Source: Branchinecta lynchi
Taxonomy: Eukaryota; Arthropoda; Branchiopoda; Anostraca; Branchinectidae
Assembly (NCBI GenBank): GCA_023053575.1
Contig: JAKZAP010000006.1
Location: 16,005,280-16,069,279 of the forward strand
Direction: 5' to 3'
Length of the DNA: 64,000 nucleotides
Under the pieces are notes generated by a model. It had not been told where the DNA came from and did no database searches. It saw only the letters and a list, made by a program, of their open reading frames with translations. Made by a program: the position numbers and the translations under genes. Shown here in pieces: positions 1 through 11,119 of this stretch (the stretch's first letter is position 1; each line of letters starts with the position of its first letter).

Positions 1-390
1 GTCCATCTGTTGGCACAATAGATCTCGAATGGATTTGAGGTATACTGTTCAAAGTCGGTTTCGGCCAAAGTATGTGTCAAATTCGTAAATGGCCCTCCCA
101 GTACATGTCTAGTGTGTTGGAAGATATTAAAAACCAGTGCGTTAAAAACATATTTTTTTCAAGGTGATCCGACGGTCTATTTGTGGGTAAGGAGACAGGC
201 TGAATCCAACTCTGGATTTCTTCGCCAGACAAACCGTAAAGTCAGTACAGGCCTCGTGTTATGACTCTATCAAATCTTTATAGATTTAGTGGACATACGA
301 CATATATTCCAGCTTCCTTTTACTACCATGTCAATATGGCAGTTTAACCGAAAAGGACGGAGATAGGATAATATAGTTACCATCTCTTAT
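1..390 (-). repeat. Family F element, truncated and decayed
   Basis: Reading in the minus direction, the module before the microsatellite (around 1-100) is followed by a core-like stretch with GGTAAGGAGACAGGCTGAATCC near 185-215, matching the F cores elsewhere. The window edge cuts the right end and the left end is missing. Many substitutions suggest an old copy. Confidence 0.6.
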
Positions 391-847
391 TCAGTTAAAG
401 AGGATTGAAGACCTGACGAAAATGCATTACTTCGTTTCTCTGCTATTAACAAATAACTGATTTACATATCTATATGTAAGATTGCACAATAGATTACAAA
501 ATCTATAATGGAATTTCGCTGTCGGATAATTCTCGGAAAAACGAACTTGTAGTTTCGTTTTTCCAGCTTGAGCGGCTTTGAGCCTGAAAAGGACCCTTGC
601 CAAGAAGGACCTAAATATAGCTCAAATAAAATTCAGCTGATGTATCCGTTTTGCATTATCAAATATCATTCGCAGTCAGCATGGGCTGAAGGAATATGTA
701 TCTCTGTTTGAAGCCATATCACCCTCCAAAGAGCTTAAAGTGATTACGACAATCACTTGCCAATTACGAAGATTGCGCAACCCGAGATTAATTACCGACC
801 GCGGCGTAATTTATATTCTTAAATGAAAGGAGGCTGATGTGACTTCA
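391..847. other. Intergenic, one short dispersed repeat (family Q)
   Basis: No gene was recognised. At about 610-700 lies a repeat with CAGCTGATGTATCCGTT and GCAGTCAGCATGGGCTGAAGG, which recurs in parts at 2640-2755 and 19925-20055. Confidence 0.4.
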
Positions 848-862
848 TATCAACCACTCTAT

Positions 863-1680
863 TTGGACTCTATTTGGTATTTGGACTACACCAGACAACC
901 CATTCTCAAATTTTAAAGGGTGATATAGGTTATTATTGTTAAAAGTTACGTAGGGCTATCCTGATGATTAGATTATGGTTAAAAATTATTAATTTGAGTA
1001 AGGATAGACTAGCTAGGTTAGCTTATGATGAGATGCTGAATAATGGTTTGAAAGATTCTTGGCCATTCCAGGTAAAGCGGTTACTGGAGCGAGTAGGAAT
1101 GCCATATATATGGAATCAATGGAATGAAGGTCTTGGTTGTGTTGATTTGCCAAAAGATCTAGAACGTCAGATTAGAGTGGTTTTAGAAGGTCAGGAAATC
1201 CAGTGTTGGCAGAGTATTGTTGATAGTTCTATAACATTGAGTCATTATCAAGTGGTAAAAGTTTGTTTTGGAGAGGAAGCGTATTTTAAGTGCAATCTAC
1301 CCGGGAAAGTTTTATGTCGTTGGATCCAATTAAGGGCAAACTGCCTTCCAATTCAGAGCAGGCAGAAGGTTTTTGATAGTGTGGTTCCTGATGGGAGGTA
1401 TGCTTGCCCTCTTTGTGAGAAGGAGGAAGAAAATTTGGACCATTTTCTCCGTAGATGCCCGAAACTTTCTGATTTAAGGAAAATTTATCTAGAGGGTGTG
1501 ATTTTATCACTTCCTGAAATTTTGAGCAATAGTAACCCTACCGTTATTACTCGAGTGGGCGTGTACATGGATAAATCTTTAGAGTTAAGAAGGAGTCTGA
1601 TTGTTTAAGTTATATTTTTGTTTTTGTTTGTTTGTGTATATGGCCCGTGGGCTTTTGAAATACACTAATCTAATCTAATC
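863..1680 (+). mobile_element. Short non-LTR retrotransposon insertion with 15-bp target-site duplication
   Basis: A 5'-truncated element is flanked by a perfect direct repeat TATCAACCACTCTAT at 848-862 and 1681-1695, the footprint of target-primed reverse transcription. The 3' end shows a small hairpin (GGCCCGTGGGC at about 1641-1651) and a tail of TAATC units. A perfect duplication and an open reading frame suggest a fairly recent insertion. It contains the frame at 964-1608. Confidence 0.85.
964..1608 (+). pseudogene. C-terminal piece of a non-LTR retrotransposon polyprotein
   Basis: This 214-codon open stretch matches the C-terminal end of non-LTR ORF2 proteins. It has WIQLRANCLPIQSRQKVF followed by a zinc-knuckle-like pattern CPLCEKEEENLDHFLRRC (C-x2-C-x9-H-x4-C), which in this group follows the reverse transcriptase. 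Endonuclease and catalytic reverse transcriptase domains are absent because of 5' truncation, so it cannot move by itself. The ATG at 964 is probably not a real start. The clade cannot be fixed from this piece. A much more decayed relative lies at 7030-7445. Confidence 0.75.
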
Positions 1681-1695
1681 TATCAACCACTCTAT

Positions 1696-2623
1696 GTGAA
1701 GGCAAATCATACTTGGTTTGACCCAACTTAGTGTGTAAAGTGTTCTTTTGTTTTGTATAATCGCCCTAGTTGGTATTATATTCAAATAAATAAAATAAAT
1801 AAATATACCACCCTCCACAGAGGCTGATACGAAGTCATATCAGCCTCCCGAGAGGTTTCTACGAAGTCATGTCAACGTCCTGAGAGGTTGAACTAACCGC
1901 ACCTCGAGAAGCACCGCCATGGCGGATGCATAAGTCTTCTTTTTGAACATCCATCACCACATTTTATTTTACGCACATGATACCGCTTAATTATTGAGCA
2001 AACTGTTTATGTTATTTGGGACTGTTAAGCTGCACGAAATGCAGCTGATGCTCTCACGATAATAAATGAGTCATAGACCAGACCCCGCGGAAAGGTACGT
2101 ATCGTGCACCGATATTCTGCGTCTGTGATGCTCCCAGTTTAATTTGATGAGCACAGTTTTGCAGGATTTGATGCTCAAGATAGGAGAAAATTTACTTACC
2201 TCCCCTCACAAGTAATTTATCGAGTCACATTGCAACTATTGTAAATTTTCAAGAAATAGTTGTTTTACCAACAAATTCAAATCTATAGAACATGGAAGAG
2301 AAGTTATGATTACAAGGAATTGCCCGCACATTTATGTTATTTTTGAATCCTTAGTACTGCCGAAACGGCACATTATAAGTGTGGGTTCTGACTGATAAGG
2401 CAGTGTACGATAAGCGTGGTCGATCCTAAATTTGCACGATTCTGTGTCACTTACCTTAGTAGAATTTTGTGTTGTGATTAAGGCCGTAGATATTCTGAAC
2501 GTCAGTATAGAGCAAATAATGAAAAATGAAAAAATCCCTTAACAGAATTCAAATAACGCAGTGTGTTCAGCTAAATGATGAAAAAGTGAGTTGGCTTTTC
2601 AGTTAAAGTTTAACCCTATATCT
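1696..2623. other. No gene seen
   Basis: AT-rich sequence with one AAATAAATAAAT tract near 1785-1803, likely the tail of an old retroposon. No open frame with a recognisable product. Confidence 0.3.
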
Positions 2624-2719
2624 TTTATTCAAACAATGTTTACAACGGATACGTCAAGCGTTTACAACGGATACGTAAATCATAGCTGACGTATCCGTTG
2701 TAAACATTGTTTGAATAAA
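2624..2719. repeat. Perfect 33-bp inverted repeat with 30-bp spacer
   Basis: The left arm 2624-2656 (TTTATTCAAACAATG...) is the exact reverse complement of 2687-2719. The spacer holds a further partial copy of the inner arm (TTTACAACGGATACGTA at 2661-2677). It would fold into a strong hairpin or cruciform. The motif GACGTATCCGTT links it to repeat family Q at 610-700 and 19925-20055. Confidence 0.9.
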
Positions 2720-2779
2720 TGTTTCAAAGTCAGCTTGGGCTCAAAGAATATTTAACCCTATATCGATGCTCCTATGCTA

Positions 2780-3150
2780 AAAAACGATTTTTTCTTCTGC
2801 CAAATTTCCGGTTTCCGACCTGCGGTTGAAATACTTGTTAGGCGAGAAAATAAAGTTCAGATACCGATCTAGCATGTCTTCTTACTCATCAGCGCTCTAA
2901 TCAACTTGAAGAACAAGCTTGTAATTATACTAAATGTTTTTTGCCGGATTCCGGGCGGACTATTTGTCCGGTGGGAAAAAAAAATCAGATGTGTATTAAG
3001 CATGTCTTCTTAACCCTAAATAAACTGTCAAATTAGCTTTAAAAACTTAGATTAGTTTCATCTGTTAATCTGAAACCCTCCACCAAATAGGTCCATCTAC
3101 GAACTTGACCTGTACCTTCTGGAACCAGTTTGAAAAAAATATATCAACAT
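2780..3150 (+). repeat. Family F element, partial
   Basis: It contains two to three F cores (TTCCGGTTT, AGGCGAGAAAATAAAG, AGCATGTCTTCTTAC) and the stretch CCATCTACGAACTTGACCTG that leads to the microsatellite in other copies. The microsatellite and right end are replaced by an 11-bp minisatellite. Confidence 0.65.
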
Positions 3151-3162
3151 CGTCGACAGTTA

Positions 3163-3325
3163 CCGTACTAACCGTACCGTAACCGTACCGTAACCGTACC
3201 ATAACCGTACCGTAACCGTACCGTAACCGTACCGTAACCGTACCGTAACCGTACCGTAACCGTACCGTAACCGTACCGTAACCGTACTGTACCGTACCAT
3301 AACCGTACTGTACCGTACCATTACC
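3163..3325. repeat. 11-bp minisatellite (TAACCGTACCG)n
   Basis: About 14 near-perfect tandem units with a few single-base variants toward the right. A 97-codon open frame on the minus strand is only this repeat read as a TVRLRYGYG pattern and is not taken as a gene. It sits where an F element normally has its tetranucleotide microsatellite. Confidence 0.9.
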
Positions 3326-3449
3326 GAATGGAGTATACCGTTCAAATTTTCCAAATTTCTCCTTGGTTTCCCCATTTCTTTCAATAATTCGCAGTTGGTT
3401 TCCAATTTTAAAGTAAAAGACCCAGTTTTATTTCTGAGGGAAAAGATGA

Positions 3450-4379
3450 CCAACTTTTATAAAAAAAAAAAAAAAGCTTCGGTAGCCCGCCAAACCCACA
3501 ATCTGTACCCATCTTTTAACAACTAAACAATATAGTGCGTAAATAAGTGTAATTTAGTTGTCGAAATCGTGTGTATTTTTTTTTTAATATTTATGTGTCA
3601 TTGAACGGACCAGACGGTTTAGGAATAGTTCTGTGTTATACATTATTTTGTGCTCCTCAGTTCTGAGGGAAATAAATAAATAACAAACAGACAGACAGAC
3701 GGACGGACAAACCTTACAAAGTTATCCCGGTATCCCGGCACTAACCAATTGGATCCCAAAAACCGGCGCCATACAAGAAAACCTTGAACTCGATAATCAC
3801 AACAAGAAAACGGCCCAACTTCCTAAGAGTGCCGGACCTTTCTGGTCATTCTCCAATATATTTCCCTATCTAAAACTCAGTTCCAGCGAAAAAAGAACTT
3901 GTTATTTATCATGTTCAGTTCCGAGGCACGGGAAACTTTTCAATAACGCAGCGAGAACGGAAATCCAAGTCTTGGAAGCGGGGAACATTAAGATCCTTCC
4001 TTCTCGAAAACCGATTGCAGCAACAATCAAAAAGGAAATGGAGAAACGGAACTGAATAGCCGAAGATGAAGCGGAAATCTGGAAGAGGTGAAACTATCAT
4101 CGAGTCAATACCAGAAATGAGCCCTCACTATTTCGCCAGGAATGGGAGGATGAAAATAAACAGGACGAAACACTCAGCCGACGTAAGAAGAGTAAGGTGG
4201 GTTGACGTCTACTCTTTAGTTTGAAATGTTCCGTGCTCAAAAGGATATCGTCTTTCACACCTCAATTTTAACTCTTAAAATGAATGCTTCATTTTTTCTT
4301 CTGTCTTACTATTCATATCAGTCCATCAAACTATCATTTCTGTGTTGAGGTGGTTCTTAACGGTTATCATGGTGACCTG
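3450..4379. other. No gene seen; short GACA microsatellite
   Basis: AAATAAATAAATAACAAACAGACAGACAGACGG type sequence near 3670-3710 looks like a retroposon tail or a remnant of the E/F microsatellite. The remainder has no recognisable frame. Confidence 0.3.
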
Positions 4380-5042
4380 CAGCCCTATATTCAGAGGTGG
4401 GGAGTTTTGAATAAAGGGTAAAATAAAAATATGTTGAGTTAGTCGTTTAATGGGTAAGGAGGCACGCTGAATCCATATCTAAACTTTTCTTTCTCGACAA
4501 ATGGTTCACCCGGAATCTTGCCGAAACCGCATATTTGTTTAAAGCTCAAAGTTGTTTCTGAAGTCGATTAGAGATTCGGTAACGGGTAAGGAGATATGTT
4601 GAATCCAATTTTGAACTTCGTTTCCTTGACGGAAGCTGGCAAAATTTGCCAAAACACGGAAATTTGGATCGAAAGGTTCACCATGTCACCAGCTCTTTTG
4701 CTCGCATGTAGTTCACCAAGAATAGCCTACTGCTAAGACGAGGAATTTGGTCAAAGTAAAAGACTTTCGTGAAGTCGATTGGAGATGCGATACTGAGATG
4801 CTGAATCTATATCTGATCTTGGTTTTCTCATCTGATTGTGCTTCTTATCTGAAATGTACCAAAACGGTAACATTTTTTTTTTTTTTTATATATATATTCC
4901 AGCGGTTGCTTATAAATTAATAGCAAAATGTTAAAGAGGTTTGGCGAGACCGGTAATCTACAAGACTCCATTGTCTGGATCAAGAAGTCCAATAAATATA
5001 CAGTTTTTGGGATTCCGGGCGTAACCTTTGGTCTAGTTTGTT
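4380..5042 (-). repeat. Family F element, left-end half
   Basis: Minus-orientation copy: degenerate cores (CGGAATCTTGCCGAAACCG, GGTAAGGAGATATGTTGAATCC) lead into the unique left region and the left end GGATTCCGGGCG..CCTTTGGTCTAGTTT at 5010-5042. The right end and microsatellite are absent. Diverged, so probably old. Confidence 0.65.
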
Positions 5043-5589
5043 TGTGGAAGACCCAGGGACTCCAATGGGTGAAGTGGAGTGGAGTATTATAGTATATGTG
5101 AAAGACGATTGTCCCAAGTTAAGCAACCAATGTTCTGCTTCGTCCGAGGTTTCTTCGAACCATGTATCTTCTTTCCTGCTAAAAAAAAAGGAGCATTCTA
5201 GCAGGCAAATGGGCGGGCAAAATGTTTTTAGACTAAAATGTAAATGGACTGAAGGTGCGCGACAGTCCACAGAGTCGACTGACCCTTAGCCAACCTATTT
5301 CCTTTGAGGAATAAACAGACAAATTACAGACATGAAAAAGTAGTGTTTCCCCACGGGTCCGAAAGTTTTGCCATCTACTGTTACTAGCCATTATTATTCC
5401 GATTACTGTTGAGATAATCCTTATTTATTTCTGAGCTTCGGATTGAGACTGGGGAATGGTATGATGTGTGCCTGCTAAACTTAAAAAGTTCTTTTACAGC
5501 TCAAGAAATTGTAATTATTAAAAAGTTGGCTTTTTTAACGTATGTATGTATCATCAGTTTTATGGGACTTGCCTTGCAGATTGCAGACT
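5043..5589. other. No gene seen
   Basis: Two overlapping frames on opposite strands at 4980-5289 have no recognisable domain and are treated as chance. Confidence 0.3.
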
Positions 5590-6960
5590 TTGCCTCAAGT
5601 GCCATATGGCGATCGTAACGTCTGTCAATCTTTTAGTTTGTCCCAGTTGGTATGCGCAACGAAACCTTCTTTTCCAGGATTCGATCGTCCATGTGTGGCA
5701 TGAAAAGAGGGGGGGGGGGGGAATCCGGTGATGATGATTACGAATTGGTGATCTGATTCGAACGAAATGGTTGGTAGGCGCGAATTCGCGAGATATTCCT
5801 TTCAAATGAACGAACCGCATCCAACTGCAGGATGCGAGGGGGGCCGAAAATTTTTGTTAGCATGCGTAGGTTTCACAAGCGTAGGTTGTAATTTTACAGC
5901 GCTAAATCGACATCAGCTGATTTCAGCCCTTCTTGGCAGTGAACCTTTGTGTCGTTCGAACAAAATCAGCTAAAGTATCCATTTAGGCGCAATGGAGGAA
6001 TTGGCTTGGACGCCATAAAGGTCCTAGATATATGACTTCGAGTCCGGACAGGAACCGGCCTCAGTAGGGGAACTGAAGCGCGGCACAGATATTTCCTGAA
6101 GTGCTCCGATTTAAGGGGAACGTGATGGGTGGTAAGCAGACATGACAATTATGTGTCCAAACCGCATCCGAAAATGCGTACGGACCAAAGGGGGGGGGGG
6201 GGAATGAAACTTAAATCGAACGTGGGTCCAAGGAGACCCCGAAAATTTTGCGATGTGTATAGGGACCAGAGCTGTTGTAGGAAGGAATAGTAGAAACTTG
6301 GATGGTACAAAAGTTATGTAGTCCTAAAGGGGATTGACTAAAAAGAGGCATGGCACGGCACGACAAAGTGTAGGAGGCAAGAGTACTAAAAAGAGGCACG
6401 AAAACTAAAAGGGCCCCAGTAAGGGGCAGAATAAATATTTTAACGTGCCTTCTTTTAGACTTCGGAGTTATGAACTCTCCCTTACTTCTCTACTTCTACT
6501 ACTTGCATCTTTTTATTAGGCAAGATAGGTCTTGCCTCTTTTTAGTCGATCCCGTCCTAATGTGCCACTTGTGGTCTGGACCGGGTAAGACCTATCTGGG
6601 GAAGATGAAGGGGGGGGGGGGGGGTCTGAAATTTTCAGGCAAACTTGTGGCATGCAAAATCTCGAACGAGGAATCCCATTTTGGGGAAACTGGACAGTTG
6701 ACAAGAATATATGCCCCAGATATTCCACTTAAAGCTCTGGACTGGATCCGACGTCTATTAATGGGAAGTTGGGGGAATACAGGGAAGCTTTTGGCTCGCT
6801 TACAGAGGTGGGATCTAAACCCACGACATGGACGAACGGACAGTCACAAGCTTTCGTGTCCGGGTCAGATTCGGACTAGATCCGCGCACTGTAGCGGAGT
6901 CAGTGGGGTCCTAATCGATAGTCAGTTTTCCTCCATGACGCAGCACAGAACTGATTTGGA
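5590..6960 (-). repeat. Family E element, decayed and interrupted
   Basis: The right end (CAAGTGCCATATGGCGATCG near 5597-5616) and several cores are present: G runs at 5709, 6190 and 6611, GGTGATCTGATTCGAACGAA, TAAAGCTCTGGACTGGATCC. Order and spacing are disturbed. A family I element is inserted at 6330-6553. Confidence 0.55.
6330..6553. mobile_element. Family I TIR element (MITE), copy 1
   Basis: Terminal inverted repeats GGGATTGACTAAAAAGAGGC and its partner CTCTTTTTAGTCGATCCC bound 224 bp with no coding capacity. Flanks give a 9-bp duplication with one mismatch, GTCCTAAAG (6321-6329) and GTCCTAATG (6554-6562). Nine-base duplications with G-rich ends occur in Merlin and Mutator-like transposons; the family is not settled. 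Confidence 0.8.
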
Positions 6961-7029
6961 GTAATTTCTTCTTCGGAAACCCTTGGAAATTATAGAACGG
7001 TGAAAACAGAGCATGATCATGAATTTTAT

Positions 7030-7445
7030 TTTAAGCTTAATCCATATATTTGAAGAACTGGATCCAACTGAGGGCTAACTGAAGACCACTGCATGGTAGA
7101 AATAAAGTTTTTTTTACAGGGAAAAGAAGGATCCGAATCGGAAGGATGCTTGTCCTTTTTGTGGTTGTGAAAGATGAGGATGTTGGCTATTTTTTAAGCC
7201 GGTGGTAAGAGCTTTCAGAAATTCGTAGGGAGATTCGGTGGAACGGAAGGAATTATAGTATCAGTATACTTCCTGCTTTTCTGAAGTGCACTTCCACCCG
7301 GACGATAAGCAAGATTTGCAGATTCGAATAAAGCGTTAGAATTCAGAAAGGTTTTTGTTGATTAATTTAGGGCTATTTTATTTCTGTGTATTTCTGTACA
7401 TGGCTCACGGGATTTTCCAAATATAATTATCATTACTATATTTTC
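7030..7445 (+). pseudogene. Decayed C-terminal end of a non-LTR retrotransposon
   Basis: Nucleotide similarity to 1310-1660 is visible: GAACTGGATCCAACTGAGGGC, CTTGTCCTTTTTGTGG (the CPLC region), and a 3' end GTACATGGCTCACGGGATTTTC matching the hairpin end at 1636-1656. Frames are broken by several stops and indels. It ends in AATCAATCAATCA repeats. Confidence 0.65.
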
Positions 7446-8367
7446 AATCAATCAATCATCTGTAGAACATCAGAATTTTAGAATTCTGCAAATTGTTCGA
7501 ATTTCTAATTTTTTTTTTCTTCAAAAATGAGCAACAGCCCCTGAACAGGTGATCAAGGAATGTGTCATTTTTTCCTTTTTTATCATTCTTGGGATATACC
7601 ATTTTATAAGTTTCGAGGGGTTGAGAACTTCAGTCCTGAGCTTGGTAGGCGAAGCCGACCAAAGATTGCTGCAACAATTCACGTAGCCCAAGTAAGATAA
7701 ATCTAGTCTCTTACTATTATCATTTCATTTCTACCCATCCCCCATAAGAGAGGTGAAGGAGAACACGGCATAAAGAGCAAGAGCTATGAGCTCACATGAC
7801 ACTTTACGTGATTATGTATTTGAGAACTAAGAAATGTAACTTGGACACCGGGCGTTCTTCCATTTGAAGCAATGAAAAAAAACTAGTCTCTCTCTTTTCT
7901 TCAGAGTGAGTTGAAGTGAGACGAAGATTAGATTATATGTACCGTAGTTCTTAATATACGGTGCTATCGAGCTCTTTCTCTCCATCTCTTTACAGAGATT
8001 GCTATGGAAAAACCTCGAATGTCCTTTTCACACAACATTAACCTTCCACAATTTTGGTCGGAGAACTTTCTCCCTTCGCGATTCAAAAGCTTTCCCCATC
8101 GCCGAATGTCGATGTACAATGTCTATTTGAACTGGACCTCTTTTTCTAGAAATCGGCTCTCATCGACATATCTAAGAATCAGTTCGCGACGCACAATACT
8201 TGCACAATTCCCCACTTCATACCAAACATGAAACGTGGTTTTTGGATTCTGACTACGATTTCGAATGAGACATTTTCGGTAAGGCTCCGTTTGCATGTTT
8301 GTCTTCCTTTCGTCGTATAGCGTCGAAACTCGCACGGGCACGAAAAACATAGTTCAAATCTGCGATC
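7446..8367. other. No gene seen; E left-end trace
   Basis: At 7778-7806 the sequence AGAGCAAGAGCTATGAGCTC resembles the family E left end in plus orientation. No coding sequence was recognised. Confidence 0.35.
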
Positions 8368-8543
8368 CAAGGCCGTATCCAGGGTGGGGGGGAGGGGGTT
8401 AGGGGGTTGACCCCCCCCCCGAAACACACAAAATAGTCATTGTTTATAGGCTTTTCCCTCTGATCTATGTCTTTTGTGTACTTTTTTTGTCCGACCCGCA
8501 GGCACCCCCCCCCCCCCGAAAAAAATTCCTGGATACGGGCCTG
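8368..8543. mobile_element. hAT-type MITE (family O)
   Basis: 176 bp bounded by inverted ends CAAGGCCGTATCCAGG and CCTGGATACGGGCCTG. Flanks are CTGCGATC (8360-8367) and CTGGGATC (8544-8551), an 8-bp duplication with one mismatch, as in the hAT superfamily. It is noncoding and holds three C/G homopolymer runs. Confidence 0.8.
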
Positions 8544-9069
8544 CTGGGATCGACCATAGATCTAAGACCTAAGGGTGTTGCCTTCCCCTCACAGGATACT
8601 AAACAGAGAAAAGGCACGATGCAGCTTGCAAATTTTTCGTATCCTCGGTTTTAGTCTGCTTGGCTGGTTTCAATAGTCTTTCCTTTTGCACCACGCATTT
8701 TCTTTCCTTTTCTGCTTTCTGCCAATCCCGACAAATCTCAAACAGAAAAGCTTCCTTCACGATTCAGACAAAAATGGGATTATAAATCCTGTTGGCTGTT
8801 GAATTAATCCTCAGAATCAACATTAAAAGCGAAGAATACAATCAGGCCAGAAAAATCCAGCCCAAATCCAGCCAGAACAAGACCTTTTGTTCTGGCTGCG
8901 CTCGGTAGATATTTTTCATAGCCTCGCCCTCGGCTCGGACAGGTTATTTTCAATGGCCGTCCTGTTGTTATTTTCCTATATCAACCTCGATATCTGTTTA
9001 ATATATATATGTCTAATCGGTTTTAAGGAAGACCTATTGTTACAAAATTCCCGGTTTTAGCTGAATTTG
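8544..9069. other. No gene seen; one short perfect hairpin
   Basis: CAGCCAGAACAA at 8869-8880 pairs perfectly with 8887-8898 across a 6-nt loop. Nothing else was recognised. Confidence 0.5.
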
Positions 9070-9235
9070 GCTATAGCATTGTTCAAATAGGTGTAATAGG
9101 GTGTATTACGGCGTATAAGGTGTATTAAAGATTCCTCTTTTCCTCGGGGCCTGCTAAAATAAGGCGAATAAAGAGAATAGACCTGCGTTCTATTCTCGCG
9201 CTTACGCAGAGCCAATCAGATCGCTTGGTTTGCTC
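9070..9235 (+). repeat. Dispersed repeat K, copy 1
   Basis: It shares GTTC-AATAGGTGT, GATTCCTCTTTTCCTCGGGG and TTACGCAGAGCCAATCAGAT in the same order and spacing with 37240-37385. The CCAAT-containing part is the best conserved. Its class is not known. Confidence 0.7.
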
Positions 9236-9244
9236 CTACGGCGG

Positions 9245-10580
9245 CCCTAGGCTATACGACACATCTATTTAGACGAAACCGATCAAAACTTCCTGCCTTA
9301 CTTGTGCCAAATCTCCGGTTTCAACCAGATTCCAGGCGAACCACTTGTCCGGCAAAAAATAAAGCTCAAAAAGGAATTCATCGTATCTCCTTACCCATAT
9401 GTCAAACATCTGATCAACTTCAGATAACACTTTCTTTTAACAAATCTTCAGGTTTTGGCCAGATTTCGAGCGAACTTTTTGTCCGACGAGAAAATAATTT
9501 TCATATACGGATTAAGCATGCCTCCTTACCACTACATTAAGCCTCTAATCAACTTCAGACAAAACTTTTACTTATAACAAATTTTATCAACCGGATTCCG
9601 GGCGAACTATATGAACGGGTAAGAACTTATTGCCAAATACGGATTGAGCATTTCTTCTTGCCCCTAAATCCACCATCTTATCAACTTTGGATAGAACTTT
9701 TACTTTAAACAAATTTAACGGTTTCAGCCGGATTCCGGGTGAACTACTTGTCCGACGAGAAAATGATTTTCATATAAGCGTTCAGCATGTCTTCTTGACC
9801 CCTAAGTCGAACAACTTTTACTTTTTACAAATTTTTCCGATTAAGCGCGAACTATTTGTCCGACGAGAAAATAATTTTCATACAAGAATTCAGCATGTCT
9901 CCTGACCACTACATCGCGCCTCTAATCAACTTCAGATAAAAGTTTTACTTATAACAAATTTTCGGGTTTCAACTGGACTCCGGGCGAACTATATGTACGG
10001 GTAGAAAATGACTGCCAAATGCGGATTAATCGTGTCTTCTTACCCCTAAATCGATCATCTAATCAACTTTAGACCGGGCGAACAACTAGTCTAACGAGAA
10101 AATAATTTTCATATAAATGTTCAGCGTGTATTCTTACCCCTTAATCGAACATCTAATCAACTTTAAGTAAAGTTTTTGCTTTCAACAAACTTTCCGGTTT
10201 TGTCCGGATTCCAGGCGAACTAGTTGGGCGGCGAGAAAATGATTTTTATATTCGTTTTCAGCACGTCTTCGTACCGTTAAATCGACTATCTCATTAGTGG
10301 TTGCAAAATATTTTGTTCGCCCCTTAATCCGAACCCCCTCCCCCACATCAAAATGTAGAGCTACAGAGCCCATCTACGAACTCGGCTTGTACCATGACCC
10401 AAAGAGTCCTCATACCGAGTTTCATCAAAATATCTCATTCCCTTCGTGAGTTATCGTGACCACAGACGAATGGACAGACCGACCGACAGACGGACGGACA
10501 GACGGACGTGCAGACGGATGGACGGACAACTTTTACGAAGTCATAGGTATACCTCCACATACGTTTCGGGATCCCAAAAA
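9245..10580 (+). repeat. Family F element with about six cores
   Basis: Repeated cores of 120-140 bp (GGATTCCGGGCGAACTA, CCGACGAGAAAAT, TCTAATCAACTTCAG) run from 9300 to 10270. They are followed by CCCCCTCCCCCACATC, the GTTTCATCAAAATATCTCAT module, the GACGGACAGACGG microsatellite at 10475-10528 and the right end CGTTTCGGGATCCC. The left end is lost. Short open frames inside are translations of the cores and are not genes. Confidence 0.8.
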
Positions 10581-10589
10581 CACATTAAA

Positions 10590-11119
10590 GTCGTACATGT
10601 ACAGTTAGAACTACACGAGAGGAATCTAAACAACCGAGTGCTGGACATAGACCTCGCGCTCCACATTCATACATTCATACGTGACAAGGCGTTCTTTTTC
10701 TAAACAAAGAAGTCCTATTGAGGTCTTCAAAACAACATTTTTGCCAACAAGCTCTATATCCCGAAACCTGGCACTGGCAAGCAGATCCATTAGCAATTCC
10801 CTACCGCGTTTATTCTATCAGACAAGGAGGAATCCCAACCAACATCGGAAAGCTTTCCCGAGTTTGTCCAGTCTAATCGAGAGTCATGGGGTGAGACGGG
10901 AACCTTATTTGATCGGATAACGGCGAGGCGTCTTTTCGGTATTACATTATTTTGTGGATAACCCTGTGCCTCTTCGCGTATGGTAATTGACTTTCAAATC
11001 CAGATGTTATTTCAGATTTGCTTCCCAAGGTCAGTAGTTCCCCGTGTGAGTAAGTTTTGCGGAATGTCCCGGGATACCAAGCTGGGTCCTTTATGCTTTG
11101 TATGGCCCTTGCAGCCTTA
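10590..11119. other. No gene seen
   Basis: No homology to other parts of the window and no recognisable product in the short frames. Confidence 0.3.

Noticed and set aside
3160..3453. 97-codon minus-strand frame with VRLRYGYGT repeats
   Set aside because: It is a translation of the 11-bp minisatellite and flanking F sequence; a period of 11 cycles through all frames by chance absence of stops.
9304..9905. Frames with repeated VRRENDFHI or VRRENNFHI words
   Set aside because: They are translations of family F cores. The same cores in other copies carry stops and shifts, so there is no sign of a conserved protein.
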